This document shows positions 35,044-46,191 of a DNA stretch of 64,000 bases, piece by piece; position 1 is the stretch's first letter, and each line of letters starts with the position of its first letter. The notes beneath the pieces were generated by a model. It saw only the letters and a program-made list of their open reading frames with translations. It searched no databases and was not told where the DNA came from. Both the position numbers and the translations under genes were made by a program. Source of the DNA: DASUGC01 sp035606665 (GTDB lineage: Bacteria; Acidobacteriota; Vicinamibacteria; Vicinamibacterales; SCN-69-37); the NCBI GenBank assembly GCA_035606665.1, contig DATNEY010000034.1:1-64000 (forward strand). The letters run 5' to 3'.

Positions 35044-36405
35044 TCAGGATCGTCCCGTCACCGCGCCGAGCGCCTTGTCGAACACCGAGACCACCGTGTC
35101 GGCCTGGTCGCGGTTGAACACCATCGGCGGGGCGAAACGGATCGCGTTCCTGCCGGCGCCTAGGATGAGGATGCCCCGCTGGAACATCTCCTGCACGACG
35201 CGATTGCGCTCCTCAATCGCGCGCTCCTTGGTGACACGGTCCCTGACCAGCTCGACGCCGATCATGAGTCCCTTGCCGCGGACGTCTCCAATCAGCGGAT
35301 GCTTGTCCATCAGGCCGCGCAGGCGCTCGAGAAAATACTCGCCCACGACCTCGGCGTTGCGCACCAGGCCGTCCTTGAGGATCTTGATTGTCGCGAGCGC
35401 GGCGGCGGCGCTGACGGGATTGCCTCCGAACGTCGACGCGTGCGCGCCGGGGGGCCACGTCATCACATCGGCGCGGGCCGCCGTCACGCCGAGCGGCATG
35501 CCGGACGCGATCCCCTTCGCCACGGTGACGATGTCCACGTCGAGATCGAAGTGCTCGCACGCGAACATGCGGCCGGTGCGGCCCATGCCGGACTGCACTT
35601 CGTCAGCGATGAGCAGCATTCCGTGCTGCTTCGTCAGCGCACGCAGGCGCTGCAGGAAGATCGCCGGCGGCACGACGTAGCCGCCCTCGCCCTGAATCGG
35701 TTCCACGAGCACGGCCGCAACCTCGTCGGGCGAGACGAGATGAATCAGGATCTGCTCCTCGACGAAGTTCAGGCACTCGGCGGCGCACGACTCCGATTTG
35801 AGGCCGAGCGGACAGCGATAGCAGTTGGCGTAGGGCGCGTGGTAGACGCCTGGCATCATCGGCCCGAAACCCCGCCGCTGGACGTACTTGCTGGATGTCG
35901 CGGCGAGCGCCCCCAGCGTCCGGCCGTGGAACGAACCCAGAAACGCGATGATGTTGAAGCGCTTGCTCGTGTACCGGGCGAGCTTGATAGCGGCCTCGAT
36001 GGCTTCGGCCCCGGAGTTGCTGAAGAACGAGCGTACCTGCTTCGTGCCGCCGCCGACGGGCACGATGCCCGCCATTTCCTCAGCCAGCTTCACCTGCGGC
36101 TCGTAGTAGAAGTCCGTGCCGGACATGTGCAGGAATTTCTGCGCCTGCGCTGTGATCGCCCGCACCACATCGGGGTGCGCGTGGCCCGTGCTGTTCACCG
36201 CGATCCCTGCCGCGCAATCGAGGAAGACGTTGCCGTCAACGTCCTCGACGACCGCGCCCTCGCCGCGCGCCATCACGAACGGATAGTCGCGCGTGTACGA
36301 CGGCGAGACGTACTGGTTGTCGCGAGCGACGATGGCCGCGGCTTTCGGGCCGGGCAACGTCGTCTTGATGTCGGGAACTGTTTTCATGCGTGTCATTCCG
36401 GACAC
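35044..36405 (-). CDS. Class III PLP aminotransferase (acetylornithine/GABA aminotransferase family)
   Basis: 453 residues; ATG 36387 (MKTVPDIK) is an equally good start. Class III features: DVDGNVFLDCAAGIAVNSTGH, FSNSGAEAIEAAIKLAR, FLGSFHGRTLGAL, EPIQGEGGYVVPP, DEVQSGMGRTG and the PLP lysine in VAKGIASGMPLG. A Cys-rich loop (NCYRCPLGLKSESCAAECLNF) occurs in the middle, as in some 4-aminobutyrate/lysine aminotransferases. Substrate (GABA, lysine, ornithine or acetylornithine) is not decided; no arginine-biosynthesis neighbours. Its stop overlaps the probable start of the SGNH gene. Confidence 0.88.
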   Translation of the reverse strand: MSGMTRMKTVPDIKTTLPGPKAAAIVARDNQYVSPSYTRDYPFVMARGEGAVVEDVDGNVFLDCAAGIAVNSTGHAHPDVVRAITAQAQKFLHMSGTDFYYEPQVKLAEEMAGIVPVGGGTKQVRSFFSNSGAEAIEAAIKLARYTSKRFNIIAFLGSFHGRTLGALAATSSKYVQRRGFGPMMPGVYHAPYANCYRCPLGLKSESCAAECLNFVEEQILIHLVSPDEVAAVLVEPIQGEGGYVVPPAIFLQRLRALTKQHGMLLIADEVQSGMGRTGRMFACEHFDLDVDIVTVAKGIASGMPLGVTAARADVMTWPPGAHASTFGGNPVSAAAALATIKILKDGLVRNAEVVGEYFLERLRGLMDKHPLIGDVRGKGLMIGVELVRDRVTKERAIEERNRVVQEMFQRGILILGAGRNAIRFAPPMVFNRDQADTVVSVFDKALGAVTGRS

Positions 36406-36465
36406 CGGGACTGAAGCCCCGGCCTACGACCCGCGGAGCCACGTAGGCCGGCCCTTCAGGGCCGG
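36405..36465. repeat. REP/BIME-like double hairpin
   Basis: Hairpin 1: CCGGG...CCCGG-type arms around ACTGAAG (36405-36422). Hairpin 2: CCGGCCC-TTCA-GGGCCGG, perfect (36448-36465). They are linked by GGCCTAC (36421-36427) and GTAGGCC (36443-36449), also inverted. Sits between cysS and the aminotransferase, both minus strand. The same design recurs at 62595-62653. Confidence 0.8.
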
Positions 36466-36487
36466 TGACCTGCTGAAGGCCCGGCGG

Positions 36488-37900
36488 TCATTTCCGCTTC
36501 CAGCGTGTGCCGGCCGCGGAGTCCTCGAGGATTATCCCACGCGCTTCGAGCTCGGCCCGGATGCGATCGGCGGCGGCAAAATCCCGTGAGCGCCGTGCGT
36601 CGCGGCGGGCTTCGATGAGCGATTCGATCTCGGCCTCGGGCACGGGCGGCGCTGCGTCTTCCGCGCGTCGAAGCGCCAGTACGCCGAGCACGCGATCGAA
36701 GGCGGCGAAGGCGGCGAGAATCACCGCGGCATCCGGCTCGCCGAGCCGGCCCTGATCCATCGCCGCATTCATCTCCCGCACGAGCTCGAACATCACGCCC
36801 TGCGCCGCCGGTACGTTGAGGTCGCTCCCGATGGCCTCGCTGAACGCACGCCGGGCGGCGGCCACGCGTGACGAAACGGCCTCGTGCGCCTCGCCGCCGC
36901 GTACGGCCTCGGCCCTGGTGACGAAGTCGGCAAGCCTGGTCACGGCGGCCTCCGCCTGCGCCAGGACGTCCCAGTTGAACGTCAGCTGCTTCCGGTAGTG
37001 GACGGAAATCAGGAGGTACCGCAGCGCCGACGCCCGGTGGCCTTTGTCGAGGATGTCGCGCACGGTAAAGACGTTGCCGAGCGACTTCGACATCTTCTCG
37101 TTGTCGAGGTTCAGGAACTCGACGTGCACCCAGAACCGCGAGAACTGCACGCCCGTGGCGCCTTCCGACTGCGCGATCTCGTTCTCGTGATGTGGAAACA
37201 CGAGATCGATTCCACCGCCGTGAATGTCGATCGGCGCAGGACCGAGGAGGCGGAGCGCCATCGCGGAGCACTCGATGTGCCAGCCCGGCCGGCCTGGACC
37301 GCAGCCGTAGTCCCACGTCGGCTCGCCCGGTTTTGTGGCCTTCCACAGCACGAAGTCGCGTGCGTCGTGCTTCGTATAGGTGTCCGCGTCCAGCCGCGCG
37401 CCCGGCTGGATGCCCTCGTGATCGAGACGCGCGAGCTTGCCGTACTCCGGCAAGGTCGAGATCCGGAAGTACACCGAGCCCTCGGATGTGTATGTGTGTC
37501 CGCGCTGGCCGAGCGCGTTCACCATATCCACCATCGCGCGCAGGTTCGCCTCGTCAGTCGCGCGCGGATTCTCCTCTACCGGCTCGAGTCCCATCGCCGC
37601 GGCGTCCTCGAGGTACGCCGCCACGAACCGATCGGTGTACTCGCGCAGCGCAACGCCCGCCTGCTGGGACGCGTGAATCGTCTTGTCGTCGACGTCCGTG
37701 AAATTCATGACGTGACGCATCGCGTAGCCGGCTTCGTACCGGAGCGCGCGCCTCAGAACGTCAAGGCTGACGAAGGTGCGGAAGTTGCCGATGTGGCCGC
37801 GGGCGTAGACCGTGAGCCCGCAGGTGTACATCCGGACCGTGCGGCCGTCGGCCGGGACAAACTCCTCTTCCCTTCGTGTCAGGGTGTTGTAGAGGCGCAT
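36488..37900 (-). CDS. cysS: Cysteinyl-tRNA synthetase
   Basis: 470 residues. HIGH-type motif in YARGHIGNFRTF, KMSKS in DNEKMSKSLGN, zinc ligands in MYTCGL (Cys 27), WHIECSAM (Cys) and FPHHENEI (His and Glu). It charges tRNA-Cys; a tRNA-Cys gene lies at 6112-6185. The first signature reads CGLTVYARGHIGN rather than the usual CGPTVYDYIHIGN-type, an unusual variant around an otherwise complete active site. The usual C-terminal domain is present (length 470). The bacillithiol ligase is encoded separately at 53229. Confidence 0.95.
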   Translation of the reverse strand: MRLYNTLTRREEEFVPADGRTVRMYTCGLTVYARGHIGNFRTFVSLDVLRRALRYEAGYAMRHVMNFTDVDDKTIHASQQAGVALREYTDRFVAAYLEDAAAMGLEPVEENPRATDEANLRAMVDMVNALGQRGHTYTSEGSVYFRISTLPEYGKLARLDHEGIQPGARLDADTYTKHDARDFVLWKATKPGEPTWDYGCGPGRPGWHIECSAMALRLLGPAPIDIHGGGIDLVFPHHENEIAQSEGATGVQFSRFWVHVEFLNLDNEKMSKSLGNVFTVRDILDKGHRASALRYLLISVHYRKQLTFNWDVLAQAEAAVTRLADFVTRAEAVRGGEAHEAVSSRVAAARRAFSEAIGSDLNVPAAQGVMFELVREMNAAMDQGRLGEPDAAVILAAFAAFDRVLGVLALRRAEDAAPPVPEAEIESLIEARRDARRSRDFAAADRIRAELEARGIILEDSAAGTRWKRK

Positions 37901-37909
37901 GGGGCGTGC

Positions 37910-38194
37910 TCAGCGCCGGGCGACCGGGATGGAGACGTCGACCGACTCTCGGTGTCCGTTGCATGACACATCGACGCGGATGCCACCGGTGTCAGGCGTG
38001 AATGCCAGTGAGACCTCGGCGCCGGCTGCGGCACCCGCCGCCATGCGGTCGATCGCAGCCGTCACGGCCGACGCCAGTGCGGCGGCGGCATCGGCCGAGC
38101 CGCCGGCCAGTTCCGCGTAGCGGGAAGCCACGTCCGGCGCGAGCGCCCGATAGGGCTCGGCCACCGGTACAACCATCGAAAAGGCGTCGGGCAT
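37910..38194 (-). CDS. Hypothetical small protein
   Basis: 94 residues from ATG 38194; longer starts read through low-complexity sequence. Composition Ala/Val rich with PDVASRYAELAGGSADAAAALASAVTAAIDRMAAGA then a strand pair VSLAFTPDTGGIRVDVSC and SVDVSIPVARR. The fold could be a small alpha/beta domain of the kind seen in histidine-kinase-like ATPase relatives, but no ATP motifs exist. It ends 9 bp before the cysS start, same strand, and is probably co-transcribed. No function assigned. Confidence 0.55.
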   Translation of the reverse strand: MPDAFSMVVPVAEPYRALAPDVASRYAELAGGSADAAAALASAVTAAIDRMAAGAAAGAEVSLAFTPDTGGIRVDVSCNGHRESVDVSIPVARR

Positions 38195-38320
38195 CGGCGT
38201 AGATCTTATCAATGTCCAAGCGGGGGGACTTCGTCCCCGCCGCACCCCCCTCACGCGTTCGCTCGCGGGGGCCCCTTCACCCCGCTCCGCTCTCGCGGCT
38301 CACTCGCACGGCTCGTTCGC
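38195..38320. other. Low-complexity GC-rich spacer
   Basis: 126 bp between ribF and the small gene. Contains one short hairpin (GGGGAC-TTC-GTCCCC at 38224-38238) that could be a weak terminator for ribF, followed by a run of GCTCGC/CGCTC words. No gene is supported. Confidence 0.55.
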
Positions 38321-39253
38321 TCAGACGGTGATCCTTGCCAGGACTGCTCGGGCATCGTCACAATCAGCCGCGATCTGTGCCCTGAGGGCGTCAAGGCTGT
38401 CGAACTTCCGCTCCTCGCGCAGTCGCGACACGAACGCCACGCGCAACCGGGCGCCGTAGAGATCGTGCTGGCCGTCGAGCAGGTACGTCTCGACCATGAG
38501 CCGGCCGTCCCCTATCGTCGGCCGGATGCCGACGCTCGTCACGCTCGGATGCGTCACGCCGCCAACGATCGCGAGGGTCACGTAAATCCCGAAGGCCGGC
38601 AGCAGCGACGAGCCTGCATCCAGGTTTGCCGTCGGGAAACCCAGCTCACGGCCGCGGCCATCGCCATGCACGACCGTGCCGTCGATGGTGTAGTGCCGGC
38701 CCAGCAAGGCGCCGGCCTCATCCACGCGTCCCTCCGCGATGAGGCGCCTCACGCGCGTGCTCGAAACAACGAATTCCTTGTAGCGGACGGGTTCGATCTT
38801 CTCGGTGCGGAAGCCGCGATCTTCGCCGAGCGCACGAAGCAGGGTGAACGTGCCCGCGCGATCCCGCCCGAAGAGGAAGTTCTCGCCGACCCAGACCTCC
38901 GAGACACGCAGCCAGTCGATCAACACGCGCTCCACGAACGTTTCTGGCTCCCACTGCGACAGCTCGCGAGTGAACCGGACGATCGCGACCGCCGCGAGGC
39001 CGGCGCGCTCGAACGCCTCCAGCTTCTGGTCGAGCGTCATGAGGAGCGGCGGGGCCTTGTCGGGCCGCAACACCTGCGGCGGGTGCGGATCGAACGTGAC
39101 CGCAACCGCCGTGCCGCCACGCTCCTCCGCGCGGACGCGCACCTGTTCGAGCAGCTGCTGGTGCCCGCGGTGCAGGCCGTCGAAGTTCCCGAGCGCGGCT
39201 ATCGGCGAGGGCCACTTCGGTTTCGGCGCGTCCGGAAAGTAGATAACCTGCAT
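38321..39253 (-). CDS. ribF: Bifunctional riboflavin kinase/FAD synthetase
   Basis: 310 residues from ATG 39253 (GTG 39256 one codon earlier). N-terminal FMN adenylyltransferase: ALGNFDGLHRGHQQLL nucleotidyl-transfer motif, TFDPHPPQVLRP, VGENFLFGRDRAG and SSTRVRRLIAEG. C-terminal riboflavin kinase: YTIDGTVVHGDGRGRELGFPTANL, GIYVTLA, SVGIRPTIG and VETYLLD. Makes FMN and FAD, used among others by the flavoprotein at 28749. Its start overlaps the stop of the preceding MBL gene (TGATG), so translation is coupled. Confidence 0.95.
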   Translation of the reverse strand: MQVIYFPDAPKPKWPSPIAALGNFDGLHRGHQQLLEQVRVRAEERGGTAVAVTFDPHPPQVLRPDKAPPLLMTLDQKLEAFERAGLAAVAIVRFTRELSQWEPETFVERVLIDWLRVSEVWVGENFLFGRDRAGTFTLLRALGEDRGFRTEKIEPVRYKEFVVSSTRVRRLIAEGRVDEAGALLGRHYTIDGTVVHGDGRGRELGFPTANLDAGSSLLPAFGIYVTLAIVGGVTHPSVTSVGIRPTIGDGRLMVETYLLDGQHDLYGARLRVAFVSRLREERKFDSLDALRAQIAADCDDARAVLARITV

Positions 39254-40065
39254 CACGGGGCCCCGGCGGCCTCGCCAGCCGCGGCGATTTCAACTGCGAG
39301 GCCGTCATGGGCCAGCGTCATGCCCTCGGGCAGCGACGCGCACGTCGCCGCGTGTCCAAGCTCGTGAGCGATGTGGGTAAAGAACGTCCGCCGCGCGCCA
39401 ATCCTCCCGGCCATCGCCACCGCTTCGTCGATCGTGAAATGCGTCGGATGCGGACGCTTGCGCAACGCGTCGAGCACGAGACAGTCGAGCCCTTCGAGGA
39501 GCGCCACCGACGCGTCCGGAATGCCATTGCAATCAGTGAGATACGCGAACCGCCCGAGCCGGAATCCCAGGATGTCCCACGGGCCGTGCTTGATGGGAAC
39601 CGGCTGTACGACCACGCGGCCGAGACAGAAGGTCCCGCCGATCTCGAACAACCGCAGGTCCGGAACGCCGCCGCCCTTCGGGGCACCCGGCTCGAACACG
39701 TAGGCGAACGTGCGGCGCAACTCACGCAGCGTAGCGGCGTCGCCATAGATCGGCATCGGCCGCTTGCTCAGCATGTTGTACCGCCGGACTTCGTCGAGGC
39801 CCATGACGTGATCGGCATGCGAATGCGTAAACAGAATGGCATCGACGCGCCGCAGATCGTGGGTCAGCGCCTGCGCGCGCAAGTCCGGCGTCGTATCCAC
39901 GAGCACCTTCAGCCCATCGTCGCATTCGATGACGATCGACGGGCGGAGCCGCTTGTCGCGGGGATCCGGGGATTGGCAGACGTCACAGTCGCAACCGATC
40001 ATCGGCACGCCGTGTGACGTGCCTGTGCCGAGAAACAGCACGCGCACGAACGAGGAATGTACCAT
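39253..40065 (-). CDS. MBL-fold phosphodiesterase (PhnP/RNase Z-like)
   Basis: 270 residues from ATG 40065. VLFLGTGTSHGVPMIGCDCDVCQSPDPRDKRLRPS is the PhnP-type opening with the CxCxxC structural zinc motif. The metal site follows: FTHSHADHVMGLDEVR, then LTDCNGIPD, DALRKRPHPTHFTIDEA and FFTHIAHELGH. PhnP cleaves cyclic ribose phosphates; no other phn genes are here, so this is more likely a general cyclic phosphodiesterase. Coupled to ribF. Divergent from mazG with only about 7 bp between starts. Confidence 0.9.
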   Translation of the reverse strand: MVHSSFVRVLFLGTGTSHGVPMIGCDCDVCQSPDPRDKRLRPSIVIECDDGLKVLVDTTPDLRAQALTHDLRRVDAILFTHSHADHVMGLDEVRRYNMLSKRPMPIYGDAATLRELRRTFAYVFEPGAPKGGGVPDLRLFEIGGTFCLGRVVVQPVPIKHGPWDILGFRLGRFAYLTDCNGIPDASVALLEGLDCLVLDALRKRPHPTHFTIDEAVAMAGRIGARRTFFTHIAHELGHAATCASLPEGMTLAHDGLAVEIAAAGEAAGAP

Positions 40066-40907
40066 AGCGCCCGTGACCCACCCGGCCTCCCGGCTTTCCA
40101 TTCGCGAGCGGCGCGCGGCGCGCGCGATCGCACGCCTCGTCCGGATCATGGCCATCCTGCGCTCCCGCGATGGCTGTCCCTGGGATCGAAAACAGACGCC
40201 GAAGACGCTGCGGCCGTTCCTGATCGAGGAGACGTACGAAGCCATCGACGCGATCGACCGCGGCGACATGAAGGAGCTTGCGGGTGAGCTCGGCGACGTG
40301 ATGTTCCAGTGCATCTTTCAGGCGCAGATCGCCGCAGAGGCGGGCCGCTTCGACATCGCCGACTCGCTCGATCACATCGTCCAGAAACTCATCCGGAGGC
40401 ACCCGCACGTTTTCACGGCGAACGGTGTGCCGCTGTCAAAAGCCGCGCGGCGAGGCAAGGTCCGCACTTCTGGCGCCGTTCTTCAGCAATGGGAGGCGCT
40501 CAAGGCCGGAGAACAGGCGAAAGCAGGGGTCGAGCCGCGGTTACTGTCCGGCGTCCCCCGGGCGCTGCCTGCACTCACACGGGCGCTGGAGATCGGCACG
40601 AGAGTCGCGGCCGTCGGATTCGAGTGGCCGACGACAGCCGGTGTCATGGACAAGATTGAGGAAGAAGCACGGGAACTGCGCGCGGCGCTCCACGAAAGCC
40701 CGGCACGGGCGGGCGAGGAAATGGGTGACCTGCTCTTTTCCATCGCCAATCTCTCGCGCAGGCTCGGCATCGATCCGGAGGCGGCGCTGCGAGAGGCCAA
40801 CGACAAGTTCACGTCGCGCTTCTCCGCGCTCGAGGACTCGCTCGAAGCCGCGGGCTCAACCGTGCACGCGGCGACACTCGAGGAAATGGAAGCCGCGTGG
40901 CAGCAGG

Positions 40908-43376
<2,469 letters not shown>

Positions 43377-43443
43377 AGCCGGACACGTGCAAGAAGCGGT
43401 GCGCGCGGATCTGCCGTCAGGTCCGCGAATGACGGCATCGCGC

Positions 43444-43492
43444 GTTGGAGTTTTTCCAATCCGGCCCGCCCGGGCGTGGAACTTTCTCCAAC
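43444..43492. promoter_or_regulatory. Inverted repeat in comEC/kinase divergent region
   Basis: GTTGGAG (43444-43450) and CTCCAAC (43486-43492) face each other. Inside are the shorter palindromes TTGGA...TCCAA (43445-43459) and TGGAAC...CTCCA. It lies 22 bp before the kinase start between divergent genes; a regulator-binding site is possible. Confidence 0.35.
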
Positions 43493-43513
43493 TGGGTTTA
43501 AAGTGCAGTGCGG

Positions 43514-45316
43514 ATGTCGATTCCTTCGCCCATCCACCCGGGCACGAAGATCGGTGGCTACGTCGTCGAGCAAATCCTCGGTCATGGCGGCATGGGCGAC
43601 GTGTACCTGGCCCGGGATCTGGCGCAGGAACGGCTCGTGGCCCTGAAGGTCCTGCCGGCGGACGCCGCGCACGACGTCCGCCGCCAGGACCGTCTTCACC
43701 TCGAAGGCCGCGTTCTGCAGAGCCTGCGGCACCCTCACATCTGTTCGGTCTATGAGCTTGGTGAAGACGGCGGTCGCGTGTTCCTGGCGATGGAATACGT
43801 CGAGGGCCGCACGCTCCATGAAGTGACCGTCGATGGACGGCTCGCGCCGGCGCGCGTCATTGACATCGGCTGTCAGCTGGCCGAGGCGCTCGAGGCCGCT
43901 CGCCGGGCCGGCGTCGTCCACCGCGACCTCAAGGGCACGAACGTCATGGTGCTGCCATCGGGCGACATCAAGGTGCTGGACTTCGGCCTCGCCAAATTCG
44001 CGCCGACGAGCGAACAGCGCCTGATGAACCCCGTAGCGAGACCAACAGACCCCGGTCTGATCTTCGGCACGGCGGAGTACATGTCGCCGGAGCAGGCCCT
44101 GGGCCGCGAGGTCGATCACCGCAGCGACCTGTTCTCGCTCGGCGTGCTCCTCTACGAACTGCTGACCGGCGCGCTCCCCTTCAAGGGAGGCACGCGCATG
44201 GAATTGTTCTGGTCGATCCTCAACGAGCAGCCGGCACCAATCGCCGAACTCAATCCCGCCGTCCCGCCGGAGCTTGCGGCACTGGTGGAGCACTTGCTGG
44301 TCAAGGACGCCAAGGCTCGGCCGCAGAGCGCCGAGCGGGTGCTGCACGAGCTCGAAGAGCTTCGACCAAAACCCAGCGACGATCGCCTGAAAACTCAGGC
44401 GGCGCGCCGACGATGGATAGCGCGCGTTGGAGGCTCCGCGCTCGGCGTGGCGCTGGCGCTGGTGCTGGTGCCCCTCGTGCAAGTCTTCGGGTGGTGGGCC
44501 GACCGGGCGCGCGAGACAAGCGCGATGAACGCCGGCAGCATCTGGCTCTCAACCGACGCGGTTTACGACATGACGTCGGTGGTTGATCGTGCCGTGAGTC
44601 CCGCGATCATGTGGGTGGCGAACGACGGCCGCGTGCTCTACGGCACGGCGCGGAGCCACGGCCAGGGCGCGCTGTGGCTCAAGGCTCCCGGAGAAAAGGA
44701 GCCGCGCGTCGTCGTGGCCGACGCGGGCCCGGCCGCCGTGGCCGGGCCGGAGGAACTGGTGTTCTTCGTGCGGGCCGAACCTGCGCCGGGCCTGTATCGG
44801 ACAGCCCTCGAGGGCGGCACGCCCGAAATGGTGGCTGAAGGTCCCGTGCTGAATCCGATGGCAAGCAGGGATGGTCTGACGGTTGCGTTTGTGAGGCCGG
44901 TGCAGGGCGGCTACACGCTGTGGGCGGTTGCTGCCGCCGGCGGATCTCCATATCAGCTCTCGTCCATGCTGGCCTCTGACATCCCGTTTGTCTCGGCGGA
45001 TTTGAAACGCGTCGCGGTCCAGCAGGCGGCTGACGTGCTCGTCTGTGATGTACCGGGGTGCGGCAACCAGGAGACGTTCCCGGTCACGACGCTCATGGGT
45101 TGGACACCGGACAGCACCGCGCTCGTGCACCAGGGGGCACCCGGCGTCGCGAACATCTGGCTGACCCGAGTGGATGACGGCAGCGTTCATCAGGTGACGC
45201 GGTTCTCCTCCGAGACCGCGACGAGCGTCGCCTGGTCGGCCGACGGCCACCGAATCGCCGTCACCCGGCACAGAACATTCAGAGATTTCGACTGGTTTGG
45301 CTTGTTTCAACGGTAG
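43514..45316 (+). CDS. PknB-type Ser/Thr protein kinase with exported propeller-like domain
   Basis: 600 residues from ATG 43514 (GTG 43508 possible). Kinase domain residues ~10-290: ILGHGGMGDVYLA glycine loop, Lys in VALKVL (about 45), HRDLKGTN (about 136), DFGLAKF (about 156) and GTAEYMSPEQ. All catalytic residues are present. One membrane segment (GGSALGVALALVLVPLVQVFGWW, about 305-327) separates it from a C-terminal TolB/WD40-like domain (TLWAVAAAGGSPYQLS, SVAWSADGHRIAV). The layout suggests that an outside signal controls phosphorylation in the cytoplasm. Typical of Acidobacteria, where such kinases are numerous. Confidence 0.92.
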   Translation: MSIPSPIHPGTKIGGYVVEQILGHGGMGDVYLARDLAQERLVALKVLPADAAHDVRRQDRLHLEGRVLQSLRHPHICSVYELGEDGGRVFLAMEYVEGRTLHEVTVDGRLAPARVIDIGCQLAEALEAARRAGVVHRDLKGTNVMVLPSGDIKVLDFGLAKFAPTSEQRLMNPVARPTDPGLIFGTAEYMSPEQALGREVDHRSDLFSLGVLLYELLTGALPFKGGTRMELFWSILNEQPAPIAELNPAVPPELAALVEHLLVKDAKARPQSAERVLHELEELRPKPSDDRLKTQAARRRWIARVGGSALGVALALVLVPLVQVFGWWADRARETSAMNAGSIWLSTDAVYDMTSVVDRAVSPAIMWVANDGRVLYGTARSHGQGALWLKAPGEKEPRVVVADAGPAAVAGPEELVFFVRAEPAPGLYRTALEGGTPEMVAEGPVLNPMASRDGLTVAFVRPVQGGYTLWAVAAAGGSPYQLSSMLASDIPFVSADLKRVAVQQAADVLVCDVPGCGNQETFPVTTLMGWTPDSTALVHQGAPGVANIWLTRVDDGSVHQVTRFSSETATSVAWSADGHRIAVTRHRTFRDFDWFGLFQR

Positions 45317-45323
45317 GCTCCGA

Positions 45324-45352
45324 TTGCCAGTCCCGGCCCTTTGAGCTACGCT
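45324..45352 (+). promoter_or_regulatory. Putative promoter of outer-membrane barrel gene
   Basis: TTGCCA (45324-45329) and TACGCT (45347-45352) separated by 17 bp, 52 bp before the ATG at 45405. The gene has a good Shine-Dalgarno (AGGAGA). Sequence match only. Confidence 0.4.
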
Positions 45353-45404
45353 ATTCACGGTTTTGTAAGCAATTGGAGCGGCGGAGACGCCTTTAGGAGA
45401 AACT

Positions 45405-46025
45405 ATGCAGATTTACCGTCGAGTAATGATCGCCCTTGTAGCCGTCGCGATGGTTCTGGCCGCAGCCCCGGCGTTCGCGCAGGGCGCAGGCCAGGCCCAG
45501 GTCAACTCGGGGTTTGGTATCGGCGCGTTGGGTGGCTTTACCTGGACGCAGCCCAGCACGGATGACGTCGGGGTCACCGAAGCCAAAGCCGGCTACGTGT
45601 TCGGACTCTGGTTCGGCGGCAACCGCGACAGCCGCGCCGGACTCGGCGCCGAAGTGAACTACCTGGTGAAGAAGGTGTCGCTTGCCGGCCAGGATCAGAA
45701 GCTGACCTACCTTCAGGTGTTTGTGCCGTTCGACGTTCGGTTCGGCTACCGCGAGAAGAACAAGCCGAACGGTTACATCGTGGTCGGCCCGAACTTTGAC
45801 ATCAACTTCAAGGCCCAGAGCGGGGACAACTCCGTGGACGACGTGTATGGCGGTCTCGGCATTGGACTCACCGTCGGCGCCGGCGTCGAAGCCGCGCGCG
45901 TGGGAGCCGAGGTTCGGTATTCCTGGGGCCTGAAGAACGCCCTCCAGACGGACGAGAACATCGGCACCATCGGCGACGTGAAGTTCAACACGCTGTCGGT
46001 CGTGTTCAAGGTTCGCTTCAACTAG
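45405..46025 (+). CDS. Small outer-membrane beta-barrel protein
   Basis: 206 residues with AGGAGA 6 bases before the ATG. Signal peptide MQIYRRVMIALVAVAMVLAAAPAFAQ. The mature chain alternates as 8 to 10 amphipathic strands (GFGIGALGGFTWTQP, AGYVFGLWFGG, GLGAEVNYLVKKVSL, FVPFDVRFGYRE, NGYIVVGPNFDINFKA, GLGIGLTVGAGVEAARVGAEVRYSWGLK) and ends with VVFKVRFN (C-terminal aromatic near end). PorT/OMP_b-brl-like. Function unknown; structural or porin-like. Flanked by its own promoter-like sequence and a strong terminator, so probably monocistronic and well expressed. Confidence 0.85.
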   Translation: MQIYRRVMIALVAVAMVLAAAPAFAQGAGQAQVNSGFGIGALGGFTWTQPSTDDVGVTEAKAGYVFGLWFGGNRDSRAGLGAEVNYLVKKVSLAGQDQKLTYLQVFVPFDVRFGYREKNKPNGYIVVGPNFDINFKAQSGDNSVDDVYGGLGIGLTVGAGVEAARVGAEVRYSWGLKNALQTDENIGTIGDVKFNTLSVVFKVRFN

Positions 46026-46042
46026 ATCCTCGAATTGACGCG

Positions 46043-46080
46043 AAAAGGGCCGGCGCATGGAAATGCGCCGGCCCTTTTTT
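46043..46080 (+). terminator. Rho-independent terminator after the barrel gene
   Basis: Stem of 16 bp (46043-46058 with 46063-46078), GGAA loop, ending in six T (46075-46080). This is the best terminator of the window and lies 18 bp after the stop. Confidence 0.93.
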
Positions 46081-46181
46081 ATTGACCAATTGACCGATTG
46101 ACCAATTGACCGATTGATGGACTGACCGATTGACCGATTGATGGATTGATGGATTGATGGATTGACTGATTGAGCGATTGG
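46081..46181 (+). repeat. ATTGACCG/GATTGATGG low-complexity array
   Basis: Starts directly after the T-run of the terminator. About a dozen loose 7-9 bp units: ATTGACCA, ATTGACCG and GATTGATGG. Extends to about 10 bp before the arfB stop region. Same words appear inverted at 47091-47158. Confidence 0.85.
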
Positions 46182-46191
46182 CTAGTGCCCG

